8,356 bases of DNA from Ignavibacteriota bacterium. GTDB taxonomy: Bacteria > Bacteroidota > Kapaibacteriia > Palsa-1295. The stretch lies in contig PLXB01000503.1 of the NCBI GenBank assembly GCA_003151215.1, forward strand, positions 1 through 8,356, given 5' to 3'. The notes under the pieces were generated by a model. That model searched no databases. It saw only the letters and a program-made list of their open reading frames with translations, and had not been told where the DNA came from. Every line of letters starts with the position of its first letter. The first letter of the stretch is position 1. Below are positions 1 to 7,291 of the stretch, piece by piece. The position numbers and the translations under genes were made by a program.

Positions 1-1
1 A

Positions 2-421
2 GGGCTTTCTCCGCCGCCTTTATCTGGCATCTCAACGCTTTCCGGAAATATCCATTTCATCGGCACTCCGAAAGATTCGGTGCAGATCCTTCTTGTCGTT
101 CTTGTCGAAGCGAAGCCGCCTTTTTTGGCTTCGTATCTTCTTGCCGGCGCCGTGAACGGCAGTATCCTGGCAACGACATTATCGACGACATTCCATGATA
201 CGGCGTATTCTATCACCGTCATGCCCGATACGACCTATCATTATCTTGCAGTCGCACAAAAATATGGTTACGATATTAATAAGGATTGGCATGCCGTCGG
301 CTTCGCCCACGATGCAAACGACTCTTCGCTTAGCTTCACCTTAAAACCCGGCGAGCAAAGGACGGGCGCCGATCTTGTCGTTAATTTCGATTCACTTCCC
401 AGACAGCCCTTCATTCCGTGA
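2..421 (+). CDS. C-terminal part of a probable exported beta-rich protein (5' end outside window)
   Basis: The frame is open from the left edge, so the gene begins upstream; about 139 C-terminal residues are visible, ending in FIP and TGA at 419-421. A GTG at 80 falls inside conserved-looking sequence and is not a credible start. Near the left edge is a pattern reading SGNIHFIGTPKDSVQILLVV, followed by paired prolines and alternating hydrophobic/polar stretches such as YSITVMPDTTYHYLAVAQKY. This suggests a beta-sandwich. I recall similar short domains in exported or lipoprotein-type hypothetical proteins of Chlorobiota/Ignavibacteria, but no named family can be assigned. The N terminus is missing, so a signal peptide or lipobox cannot be checked. 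Its stop overlaps the receptor start by 4 bases (GTGA), so the two are probably translationally coupled. It may be a periplasmic or surface accessory to the receptor; that is inference. Confidence 0.7.
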   Translation, partial: GLSPPPLSGISTLSGNIHFIGTPKDSVQILLVVLVEAKPPFLASYLLAGAVNGSILATTLSTTFHDTAYSITVMPDTTYHYLAVAQKYGYDINKDWHAVGFAHDANDSSLSFTLKPGEQRTGADLVVNFDSLPRQPFIP

Positions 422-2637
422 GAGTAATTATTATCGTACTCATCGCTCAGGTGATTATCCCCTTTGCTGCAATTGCACAAGAAGGGAGATCGGCAACCGA
501 TCAATCGGACGCGCTGACGCTTTATGGATTTGTCAAGGATAAAAAAACTCAGGAGCCGATTGCCGGAGCAACGATCGATGCGCTTTCAGGAAATAAGGAA
601 TCGGTTCGCAAACAGATCACCAAGGTCAGTGGTGAGTTCCGGATAAAAAAAGAAGGGGTCGCTTACATCAGGATCACTGCCCTCGGTTATAAAGATACGG
701 TTATCCGCATTCCCGGCGGGAATAACCTTCTCATTTTTTTAGATCAGAAACCGCTTCTTGGCGAAGATATTACCGTCACTGCGCAGAAACATACGACGTT
801 CACGCAGGACGTTCCGATCTCGATCAGCGTCGTAAAATCTCCGGAGATCACCGAGCGCTCGCCTGAAGCGTTGGATTATACGCTGCGCTATATTCCGGGA
901 GTATCGGTCACTGAATCGCAGGTCAGTATTCGCGGCTCATCGGGATACGCGCGCTCTGTCGGTTCGCGTGTTTTATTTTTGCTCGACGGAATGCCGTATC
1001 TCTCTGCCGATAACGGCGATATAAAATTCGATGCATTGCCGATCATGAATATTGACCGCATCGAAGTTGTGAAGGGCGCCGGATCGGCGCTTTACGGATC
1101 GAGTGCGCTCGGAGGAGTGATCAATGTCATTACGCGAAAGCCGAGCGATTCGCTGCACGGAGCGATCAATGCCAATGTCGGAATGTACGACCAGGTAAAA
1201 TATCCCGAATGGCAGATTCCCGGATTGGGAAGAAAATTTGCTTCTCTTGAAGGCGGCTTGACGGGCACTGCAGGAGAAACTGGATTACTGGGATCATTTG
1301 CAGTACGGAGAAACGAAGGATACAGGCTTGGCGATGACTCGTATAAATCCAGCGGCTTTGCAAAAATAACGACGCCATTTTCCGATCATGACAGATTCGA
1401 AACAAGCGTTCTTGTTGCCAATGAAAATCATGGGGGCTTTTTGTTCTGGAAAGATCTGGATCATGCCTTAACGCCTTCTGATTCTCTGGGCGCAGTCAAT
1501 GGCCGGATTCATTCTTTTAAAGCCCGCATCCAGTCCTCTCTGCAAAGTATTTTAAGCGATCATTTTATTCTCACTTCGCAGGCAAGCGTTCATTATACCA
1601 ATTTTTCGACGGATCCTTCATTGCCCGGAGGTCTGCCGGGTCCGCATTCGGATGCAACAAATTATTATCTTGCTTTTGACGGGAATAGCGATATTTTTAA
1701 CTCGGTATATTTAACAACCGGTATTCTCGGACTGTATCAAACGGTAAACTCCGATCTGTATCAGACGCATCACGGTCTCACGCTCGGTGCTTTTGCTCAG
1801 GCAGAATATAGACTTTCCCCACTTATCTTCACCTTTGGTTTGCGTGCCGATGGAGTGAGGTATGACGATTCTTCATCGCTCGGAAGCATTTCTCCGAAGT
1901 TCGGCGTGACCTTCGATGCCGGAGAGGGATTAAATTTCCGCGCTTCTGCCGGGACGGGCTTCCGTGCACCGACGATCGCAGAAAAATACATTGACCAGTA
2001 CTTCAGCCTTATTCATGTGATACCGAACCCGGAATTAACACCGGAGAAAAGCTATTCGACGGAAATCGGAGGAAGTTACAGGACGCACAATATTTTTCTC
2101 GATGGCGCTATATTTTATTCTACTTTCGATAATCTTATTGAGGCACATTTTGTCAGTAATAACGGAACGCAGGCGATCCAGTTTGGGAATCTTACCAAGG
2201 CTGAGATCTTCGGGCATGAAGAGGTCATTGAATTTTACCCTCTTTCCAATGACGATCTTTCGTTACGCCTTGGTTACACCTACGTATTCCCGCAGGATAG
2301 GGTAACAAAGCAGATATTGAATTTCCGTCCGAGACATCTCTTGCAGGCTCGCGCAGAGACGAAACTCGGGCCGCTTACGATATCATCGGATTTTCGGTAT
2401 ATATCGAGATATGAATCAGTCGATTCAATATTGATAAAGGAAGTGCCGAACGGCGACGCCCGGGTGGATGCTTATATACTGGACGCTCGCATTGCCTATA
2501 CAGCTTTGGGATTATTTGCACTGCCGGTCACATTCAGTTTTCAGATACAGAATCTTTTGAATTACTATTACGTAGAGATCGCAGGTAATCTTGCCCCCAT
2601 CAGAAATTTTACACTGAGAGTCGAAACAATATTTTAA
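418..2637 (+). CDS. TonB-dependent outer membrane receptor with N-terminal carboxypeptidase-regulatory-like domain
   Basis: This is a 739-residue outer membrane active transporter that would take up a siderophore, cobalamin or other ligand using TonB-ExbBD energy; the ligand cannot be told from sequence. A hydrophobic signal peptide (residues 1-20) ends in AIA before Q21. Residues about 34-110 form a carboxypeptidase-regulatory-like beta domain (LYGFVKDKKTQEPIAGA, then LGYKD). DITVTAQ (117-123) resembles a TonB box. The plug spans about 128-240, with IRGSSG, LLDGMPY, RIEVVKGAGSALYGSSALGG and INVITRKP. The rest is the barrel, containing FRAPTIAEKY and the hallmark terminal aromatic residue (VETIF). 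Length is normal for the family. The GTG at 418 is the only possible start after the in-frame TAA at 382-384. It overlaps the previous stop by 4 bases, and the TAA at 2635-2637 shares one base with the TatD ATG. The family is certain, the substrate unknown. Confidence 0.95.
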   Translation: MRVIIIVLIAQVIIPFAAIAQEGRSATDQSDALTLYGFVKDKKTQEPIAGATIDALSGNKESVRKQITKVSGEFRIKKEGVAYIRITALGYKDTVIRIPGGNNLLIFLDQKPLLGEDITVTAQKHTTFTQDVPISISVVKSPEITERSPEALDYTLRYIPGVSVTESQVSIRGSSGYARSVGSRVLFLLDGMPYLSADNGDIKFDALPIMNIDRIEVVKGAGSALYGSSALGGVINVITRKPSDSLHGAINANVGMYDQVKYPEWQIPGLGRKFASLEGGLTGTAGETGLLGSFAVRRNEGYRLGDDSYKSSGFAKITTPFSDHDRFETSVLVANENHGGFLFWKDLDHALTPSDSLGAVNGRIHSFKARIQSSLQSILSDHFILTSQASVHYTNFSTDPSLPGGLPGPHSDATNYYLAFDGNSDIFNSVYLTTGILGLYQTVNSDLYQTHHGLTLGAFAQAEYRLSPLIFTFGLRADGVRYDDSSSLGSISPKFGVTFDAGEGLNFRASAGTGFRAPTIAEKYIDQYFSLIHVIPNPELTPEKSYSTEIGGSYRTHNIFLDGAIFYSTFDNLIEAHFVSNNGTQAIQFGNLTKAEIFGHEEVIEFYPLSNDDLSLRLGYTYVFPQDRVTKQILNFRPRHLLQARAETKLGPLTISSDFRYISRYESVDSILIKEVPNGDARVDAYILDARIAYTALGLFALPVTFSFQIQNLLNYYYVEIAGNLAPIRNFTLRVETIF

Positions 2638-4415
2638 TGATCGATACGCATTGCCATATCCAGACCGAACAATTTGATCATGACAGGGAAGAAACGATCT
2701 CGAAAGCCGAAGCCGCAGGCGTGAGCCATTTTATTGTTCCTGCAATTGATCTTGCAAGTTTTGATGCAACACTTCGCATTGCATCTGGACACTCTCAGAT
2801 CTATTGCGGACTTGGCATTCATCCGCATAGCGCCATGGAATGGAATGGTGAAGTTCGGGAGAAAATAACCGGAGAGATGGACAATAATTCCAAAGTCGTT
2901 GCAGTCGGGGAAATCGGGCTTGATTACTACTATGATTTTTGCCCGAAAGATCAGCAGATCAAAGCATTTCGCGAGCAGATCGAGCTTGCCATAAGTAAAA
3001 AGAAACCGATCATTATTCATACCCGGGATTCTATCGATGAAACACTCACTATCGTAGAAGAGTATTATAAAGGACGCGAAATAGGCTCTGGATTCGGGCA
3101 ATTTCATTGTTTCTCAGGGAACATGGAACAAATGAATAGAGCCGTTTCACTCGGTTTTTGTGTTAGTTATACAGGGAATATTACGTTTAAGAATACGACG
3201 CTGACCGATGTTGTCCGCCAGACTCCTGAAAATTCGTTTTTGATCGAAACGGATTCTCCGTATCTTGCGCCGGTTCCCTTTCGAGGTAAACGCAACAGCC
3301 CGGAGTATCTTGGGCTCATTGCACAAAAGATCGCCGAAATTAAACAGAAGGATATAGAAGAGATAATGACTTTGACTACGCAAAATGCTAAACGACTGTT
3401 CTTCGGTATGGCCGGAGTAATGATGTTCCTCCTTATATTCCTTTTCTCCTCGCAACGTTCTTATGCGCAGGTTGGTAATAAACCACCGGACTCGGTGATG
3501 ACAAAAGAGCGCCGCGAGAATGAAGAGATCATCAAGAAGCAGCGTGATGAGCTGATGCATGCACAGGAAGAACGGCGTCAGGATTCGATCAAATCTGCTC
3601 AGCGCGAACAGGAAGAACTTACCCGCGAAGCAATTGAGCAGTCCCGAAAAGATTCGATTCGCGCCGTCGAAAAAATGTCGGAAGAAGAACGAGATCGCGA
3701 AAAACTGAAAACACCTATCGCCTGGAAAGCCATCGGCATTGGCGGAGGCATCGGAATCGGAAATCTATCGGGAGTCAATCAAGGCAACAGGGCTAAACTT
3801 GCACCAACATCGGTATTTGCATCTTCCTTTTCTATGGGAACGGCAATAACCCGTGGTATAGATTTCGAAATCTCGTATAATTCATTTACGTTCGGCGACG
3901 ATCTTATCCAGGATAATTTATATCGTGCAGATATAAATTCTCAGCCGGCTACATTTCCTATAAGAAATGGGCCGCAGCATTATGACGTTCCGACACATGA
4001 GGATATGGCGACAAAATATTTGTCATTCGATTTTCGTTTTGTGATTAATCCCCATAGTCCGGTAAAATTCTATCTGGGATTAGGGTATATGCATGTGACG
4101 ATTTCCAATACGCAGCAATATTATCATGTAGATTCTCTTGCCGGCGGAAGTGCAATGATCGGACCGTCGCAGACTCTTGCCAGATCGTTCAGCAGAGGAG
4201 GAATGAAGGGGCTTATCGGAGCTCGTTTCGATGTTGAGCTCGGAGACAAATTTATTCTCACTCCTTTTGCACAAATTGCCGCAGGTTTTCTTTTTACAGG
4301 AGAGGCACCGCCCGTTGGCTTTGATTTCAATACCACTGCCGACCCGATTGTATTTGCCCATCTGAATGTCGGTGCAACGCTGTATTTCGGATGGTTCGGT
4401 GTGCAGCGCAAATAG
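2637..4415 (+). CDS. TatD-family hydrolase fused in frame to an outer membrane beta-barrel protein
   Basis: One open frame of 592 codons holds two unrelated proteins. Residues 1-257 are a complete TatD metal-dependent hydrolase, a TIM-barrel family with DNase and related phosphoesterase activity that is normally cytosolic. All metal ligands are present: H5 and H7 (THCH), E92 (GEIGLDYYYD), H128 (IIIHTR), H157 (FHCFSG) and D206 (ETDSPYL). The usual terminal NAxRLF motif lies at 250-255, where TatD proteins of about 255-265 residues stop. The frame instead continues into a hydrophobic stretch (MFLLIFLF, 263-270) with a SYA/Q signal-peptidase-like site (275-278). A charged coiled coil follows (about 284-358, with QDSI and KDSI repeats), then a Gly/aromatic beta-barrel (about 361-592) ending in TLYFGWFG. 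The start shares one base with the receptor stop (TAATG). Either this is a true fusion, or it is two genes joined by stop loss or a sequence error; the C-terminal half could also be made from an internal start near 3423. Confidence 0.85.
   Translation: MIDTHCHIQTEQFDHDREETISKAEAAGVSHFIVPAIDLASFDATLRIASGHSQIYCGLGIHPHSAMEWNGEVREKITGEMDNNSKVVAVGEIGLDYYYDFCPKDQQIKAFREQIELAISKKKPIIIHTRDSIDETLTIVEEYYKGREIGSGFGQFHCFSGNMEQMNRAVSLGFCVSYTGNITFKNTTLTDVVRQTPENSFLIETDSPYLAPVPFRGKRNSPEYLGLIAQKIAEIKQKDIEEIMTLTTQNAKRLFFGMAGVMMFLLIFLFSSQRSYAQVGNKPPDSVMTKERRENEEIIKKQRDELMHAQEERRQDSIKSAQREQEELTREAIEQSRKDSIRAVEKMSEEERDREKLKTPIAWKAIGIGGGIGIGNLSGVNQGNRAKLAPTSVFASSFSMGTAITRGIDFEISYNSFTFGDDLIQDNLYRADINSQPATFPIRNGPQHYDVPTHEDMATKYLSFDFRFVINPHSPVKFYLGLGYMHVTISNTQQYYHVDSLAGGSAMIGPSQTLARSFSRGGMKGLIGARFDVELGDKFILTPFAQIAAGFLFTGEAPPVGFDFNTTADPIVFAHLNVGATLYFGWFGVQRK
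3414..3425 (+). promoter_or_regulatory. Possible internal ribosome binding site and start for the outer membrane protein half
   Basis: GGAG at 3414-3417 lies 5 bases before the ATG at 3423-3425 and 2 bases before another ATG at 3420. Both ATGs are in the TatD frame. Starting at 3423 gives a protein that opens directly with the hydrophobic signal core MFLLIFLF. The +1 frame reads TAA TGA at 3418-3423, so the junction has the TAATG shape of a two-gene overlap, like the receptor/TatD junction. It is the clearest Shine-Dalgarno-like site in the window. However, GGAG here also spells part of Gly-Val codons, and this bacterial group often does without such sites, so it may be chance. Confidence 0.4.
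3423..4415 (+). other. Embedded outer-membrane-protein module of the TatD fusion frame
   Basis: If expressed alone from the ATG at 3423 this would be a 330-residue exported protein. It has a signal peptide (SYA/Q cleavage site at fusion residues 275-278). A highly charged helical region covers 3486-3710, rich in Glu, Arg, Gln and Lys with repeated DSI units. An eight-strand-sized barrel of about 230 residues then runs to the end. The barrel begins GIGGGIGIGNLSG and includes KFYLGLGYMHVTIS and FILTPFAQIAAGF, typical of small outer membrane barrels in this phylum. The coiled coil before the barrel could sit in the periplasm. No specific family is recognised. A weakness of the independent-gene reading is that starts at 3408, 3420 or 3423 give a signal peptide without positive charge at its N terminus; K252 and R253, upstream in the TatD tail, would supply it. 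Confidence 0.6.
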
Positions 4416-4420
4416 AATTT

Positions 4421-4449
4421 TTTCATGTTAAGGCAGACGCTTATGTTTG
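4421..4449 (+). promoter_or_regulatory. Possible Bacteroidota-type promoter upstream of the rel gene
   Basis: TATGTTTG at 4442-4449 matches the Bacteroidota -7 consensus TAnnTTTG exactly. A T-rich element, TTTC at 4421-4424, sits 17 bases upstream where TTTG is expected for the -33 box, so that half is only a partial match. A start of transcription near 4455 would leave a leader of about 30 bases before the ATG at 4487. The site is called on motif only, and it is not known whether this organism uses that consensus. Confidence 0.3.
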
Positions 4450-4457
4450 CTTAGGAA

Positions 4458-4475
4458 GCAGGGCTACAATCCTGC
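4458..4475 (+). other. Small hairpin in the leader of the rel gene
   Basis: GCAGG (4458-4462) pairs with CCTGC (4471-4475), and a further G-U pair (4463/4470) closes a six-base loop. It would lie at the very 5' end of a transcript from the putative promoter just upstream, ending 11 bases before the ATG. No U-run follows, so it does not look like a terminator of the upstream cluster. Confidence 0.3.
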
Positions 4476-4486
4476 AATTCTTATAT

Positions 4487-6760
4487 ATGACACCTGAGAC
4501 TCTTATCTCCCTCACGCCCCATACATCGCAGCATGAAGCTGGCGGAGAGGATGGGGCTATCCAAAAAAAGGTAGTTGATACAGGTGAAACCCTCTATAAA
4601 GAAAAGCTCGGAGAGCTGCTCGATGCTTGCCGGAAAAACCTGAAGAACTTCGACGAAGCAATGGTAACGAAGGCGCTTCGTCTTTGCTACGATGCGCATA
4701 AGAACGATCGCCGCGCCTCCGGCGAACCGTATTTCATTCATCCATTCGCGGTCTCAATGATCGTCGCGCAGGAAATTCCGCTCGATGACGTCTCCGTTGC
4801 CTGCGCCCTGCTTCATGATGTAGTTGAGGATACCGCATACAGCCTCGAAGAGATACGGGAAGAATTCGGCGATGAAGTTGCAGGCATTGTCGATGGAGCG
4901 ACAAAGATATCCGATATTTTTAAATCCCGCGAGATCACGCAGGCAGAATCCTATCGCAAGCTCATGCTTTCAATGGTCGATGATGTGCGAGTGATGCTTA
5001 TTAAGTTTGCCGACCGTCTGCATAATATGCGGACGATCGAATACCTTCCTCCGGAGCGCCAGCTTCGTATGGCAAAGGAGACACTCGACGTATATGCGCC
5101 ATTCGCCCATAGATTTGGTTTGGCAAAGGTTAAGTGGGAATTGGAAGATCTGTCTTTTAAGGTTCTCAATCGTGAAGCATACGATAATATCAAGAAATTG
5201 CTTGTAGAAACACGAGTTGACCGCGAAAATTACATTGCCGAAGTCGTTGCTCCGATCAAAAAAGAGTTAGAGAAAGAGGGGTATAAATTCGAGATCGTTG
5301 GAAGGCCGAAGCATATCTTTTCGATCTATAATAAGATGATCCGTCTTGGAAAACGAGTGGAAGATCTTTACGATCTTTTTGCTATTCGGGTTATTATTGA
5401 TACGAAGAACGATAATGATTGCTTCTCCGTGTATGGCATTGTTTCTTCGATCTATACCCCTGTTCCGGAACGATTCAAAAATTATATCTCTGTTCCGAAG
5501 AAAAACGGATATCAATCCATCCATACGACTGTTATCGGACCGACCGGAAAAATGGTTGAAGTGCAGATACGCACCAAAGGAATGCAGGAGATCGCGGAAA
5601 AAGGAGTTGCGGCACACTGGAAATATAAAGAGAATATTACCAAAACCGATCCTGATATTGACGAATGGGTAAAATGGGTTTCCGATGTTTTTGAACAGCA
5701 CGGCGACGATGCACCAAAAGCACTGATGGAAAGCTTTAAATTAAACCTCTATCAGGATGAAATATATATATTTACACCGAAAGGAGATTTAAAGATATTG
5801 CCAAAGGGTTCAACAATAGTTGACTTTGCATTCGAGATTCATACACAGGTTGGCTTGCGCACTATAGGTGCAAAAGTGAACGGAAAGATCGTGCCATTAC
5901 ATACAAAACTTGTTTCAGGAAATCAGGTTGAGATCATCACATCAAAAAATCAACGTCCGAATCCGGATTGGGAGCAATTTGTCGTTACACATAAAGCGCG
6001 AAACCAAATTCGTAAATTCCTCAATGAAGAACAGCGCGTGAAGATACTCGAAGGAAAAGACATGCTTCAGAAGCGGCTGCAAAAGGCTAAGATGCATGTC
6101 AATGACGATACCCTATCCAAATTTGCAACAACATTAACCGTTGGGAATATCGGCAAACTTCATCTTGCGATTGCCGATGCTAAGGTTGAAGTCGAAGATA
6201 TTATCGCGAATCTTCGCGAATGGCTCAAACCCGGCGGACAGGAAAAGAAAGAGGAAGTATCTGTTCCCAAAGAAGCTCCATACCTTGAGGAGTCACGCCG
6301 GCAGACGGGCATTCTTATCCAAGGTAAGCGAGACGATCTGCTTTATAGTTATGCGAAGTGTTGTACGCCTGTTCCCGGAGATGATGTCGTTGGAATTGTG
6401 ACGATCGGTCATGGTGTGAAGATCCATCGCCGGAATTGTTATAATATTTCGCAGATGCAGATCGATAATCGTAAGGAGCGTCTGATCGATGTCGAATGGC
6501 CCGGCACAGAGGACGCCGCCGATTATCTTGTCGGTATCCGCATTTATGGTGAAGACCGCCCCGGCATGATCAGTGATCTGACTCACGTCATATCCAGTTA
6601 TAATAATACCAACATCCGCTCATTCAGCATCGATACAGCCGATCAGATGTTTGATGGCAAAATGACTGTTTTTGTAAAAAATACTTATCATCTAAGCCGC
6701 TTGCTCGAAAAATTAAGGCATGTACGAGGAGTAACTTCGGCTGAACGTTATGAAGAGTAA
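4487..6760 (+). CDS. rel: Bifunctional (p)ppGpp synthetase/hydrolase (RelA/SpoT homologue)
   Basis: This 757-residue cytosolic, ribosome-associated enzyme makes and degrades the stringent-response alarmone (p)ppGpp. Residues 60-200 are the HD hydrolase domain with H85, H110-D111, E114-D115, D176 and N180 all present, so hydrolysis should work. Residues about 270-385 are the synthetase domain with GRPKH, D296, YQSIHTT (342-348) and E358 in EVQIRTK. RFKN at 329-332 corresponds to the RxKD motif of bifunctional enzymes (ExDD in synthetase-only RelA), here with Asn for the final Asp. A TGS domain covers about 424-485, a zinc-finger-like C625, C626, H647, C651 follows, and an ACT domain covers about 682-755. 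The ATG at 4487 is preferred. The same frame reaches back to a GTG at 4391, but that would overlap the upstream gene by 25 bases and add 32 residues unlike this family. No Shine-Dalgarno is near. ruvX follows after 9 bases. Confidence 0.95.
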   Translation: MTPETLISLTPHTSQHEAGGEDGAIQKKVVDTGETLYKEKLGELLDACRKNLKNFDEAMVTKALRLCYDAHKNDRRASGEPYFIHPFAVSMIVAQEIPLDDVSVACALLHDVVEDTAYSLEEIREEFGDEVAGIVDGATKISDIFKSREITQAESYRKLMLSMVDDVRVMLIKFADRLHNMRTIEYLPPERQLRMAKETLDVYAPFAHRFGLAKVKWELEDLSFKVLNREAYDNIKKLLVETRVDRENYIAEVVAPIKKELEKEGYKFEIVGRPKHIFSIYNKMIRLGKRVEDLYDLFAIRVIIDTKNDNDCFSVYGIVSSIYTPVPERFKNYISVPKKNGYQSIHTTVIGPTGKMVEVQIRTKGMQEIAEKGVAAHWKYKENITKTDPDIDEWVKWVSDVFEQHGDDAPKALMESFKLNLYQDEIYIFTPKGDLKILPKGSTIVDFAFEIHTQVGLRTIGAKVNGKIVPLHTKLVSGNQVEIITSKNQRPNPDWEQFVVTHKARNQIRKFLNEEQRVKILEGKDMLQKRLQKAKMHVNDDTLSKFATTLTVGNIGKLHLAIADAKVEVEDIIANLREWLKPGGQEKKEEVSVPKEAPYLEESRRQTGILIQGKRDDLLYSYAKCCTPVPGDDVVGIVTIGHGVKIHRRNCYNISQMQIDNRKERLIDVEWPGTEDAADYLVGIRIYGEDRPGMISDLTHVISSYNNTNIRSFSIDTADQMFDGKMTVFVKNTYHLSRLLEKLRHVRGVTSAERYEE

Positions 6761-6769
6761 TCGGGTCTC

Positions 6770-7195
6770 ATGGAAAAAACTACCCGCGTTCTCGCAATTG
6801 ACTATGGCTCCAAGCGCGTTGGTCTTGCCATAAGTGATGAACTCCGGATGTTGGCACGACCTATCGGTTTTTTGGAAAACACTAACCGGCTCCAGAAAGA
6901 AATTTTAGCAATAATAGAAAAAGAAAAAGTCGGCTGCGTCATCTTCGGCCTTCCGAGAACACTTTCCGGATCGGATAGCGAGTTTACAACCATCGTCAGA
7001 ACTTTCGCCGAAAAGCTCTTTATAAAGCTCGATACAAGAAAAATAGAACATCACTTTCACGACGAACGTCTGACCTCTGTCATGGCGAAGTCCAATATCG
7101 CAGAGCAGGGCTGGTCCAAATCCAAGCGAGAAGAAAAGTACCGGCAAGACGAAGAAGCAGCGAGGATCATCTTACAAGAGTTTCTTGATCAATAA
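6770..7195 (+). CDS. ruvX: Putative pre-16S rRNA nuclease / Holliday junction resolvase-like protein RuvX (YqgF)
   Basis: A 141-residue RNase H-fold protein of the YqgF family, the usual length. In E. coli the family finishes 16S rRNA 5'-end maturation; a role in resolving Holliday junctions has also been proposed. Visible motifs are AIDYGSKRVGLA (D11), FGLPRTLSGSDSE (59-71), HDERLTS (E99) and QDEEAARIIL (D127), so the three acidic metal-binding positions are intact. The start ATG lies 9 bases after the rel stop, so the two are probably cotranscribed. The gene ends at TAA 7193-7195. Assignment to the family is firm; which reaction dominates in this organism is inferred from homologues. Confidence 0.93.
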   Translation: MEKTTRVLAIDYGSKRVGLAISDELRMLARPIGFLENTNRLQKEILAIIEKEKVGCVIFGLPRTLSGSDSEFTTIVRTFAEKLFIKLDTRKIEHHFHDERLTSVMAKSNIAEQGWSKSKREEKYRQDEEAARIILQEFLDQ

Positions 7196-7232
7196 TTTGT
7201 TTGAAAATATCTATTCTCTTTCGTACTTTTTG
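7196..7232 (+). promoter_or_regulatory. Possible promoter upstream of the small protein/PIN pair
   Basis: TTTG occurs twice in tandem at 7196-7203. After a 20-base gap comes TACTTTTTG (7224-7232), which is the Bacteroidota -7 motif TAnnTTTG with one extra base. The layout suits a promoter for the gene at 7292, about 50-60 bases downstream. The inserted base makes this weak. Confidence 0.25.
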
Positions 7233-7238
7233 GAACAA

Positions 7239-7252
7239 TCCCTTTTCAGGGA
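7239..7252 (+). other. Small hairpin between ruvX and the small protein gene
   Basis: TCCCT (7239-7243) and AGGGA (7248-7252) form a perfect 5-bp stem with a TTTC loop. No T-run follows on either strand, so a factor-independent terminator is unlikely. It could be a leader hairpin or a binding site if the pair has its own promoter. Confidence 0.25.
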
Positions 7253-7291
7253 CGGTTAGACTCCCATCAATACCAACTTCACTACTAACTC

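Noticed and set aside
80..421. GTG at 80 as start of the first gene
   Set aside because: The frame is open to the left edge with protein-like sequence before the GTG, so this is the 3' part of a longer gene.
2634..3107. 157-codon open frame on the minus strand opposite TatD
   Set aside because: It lies opposite a well-supported TatD coding frame and its translation resembles no known family; it is a shadow of the codon use on the other strand.
4391..4486. GTG at 4391 as start of the rel gene
   Set aside because: It would overlap the upstream gene by 25 bases and add 32 residues unlike RelA/SpoT N termini, and the possible promoter lies inside this stretch.
4416..4486. tRNA-like fragment in the gap before rel
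   Set aside because: Only one short hairpin is present; there is no acceptor stem, anticodon arm or T-loop consensus.
5267..5701. 144-codon open frame on the minus strand opposite rel
   Set aside because: It is wholly antisense to the conserved synthetase domain and resembles no known family.
7239..7252. Hairpin after ruvX as a terminator
   Set aside because: The stem is only 5 bp and is not followed by a T-run on either strand, so it is listed only as a hairpin.
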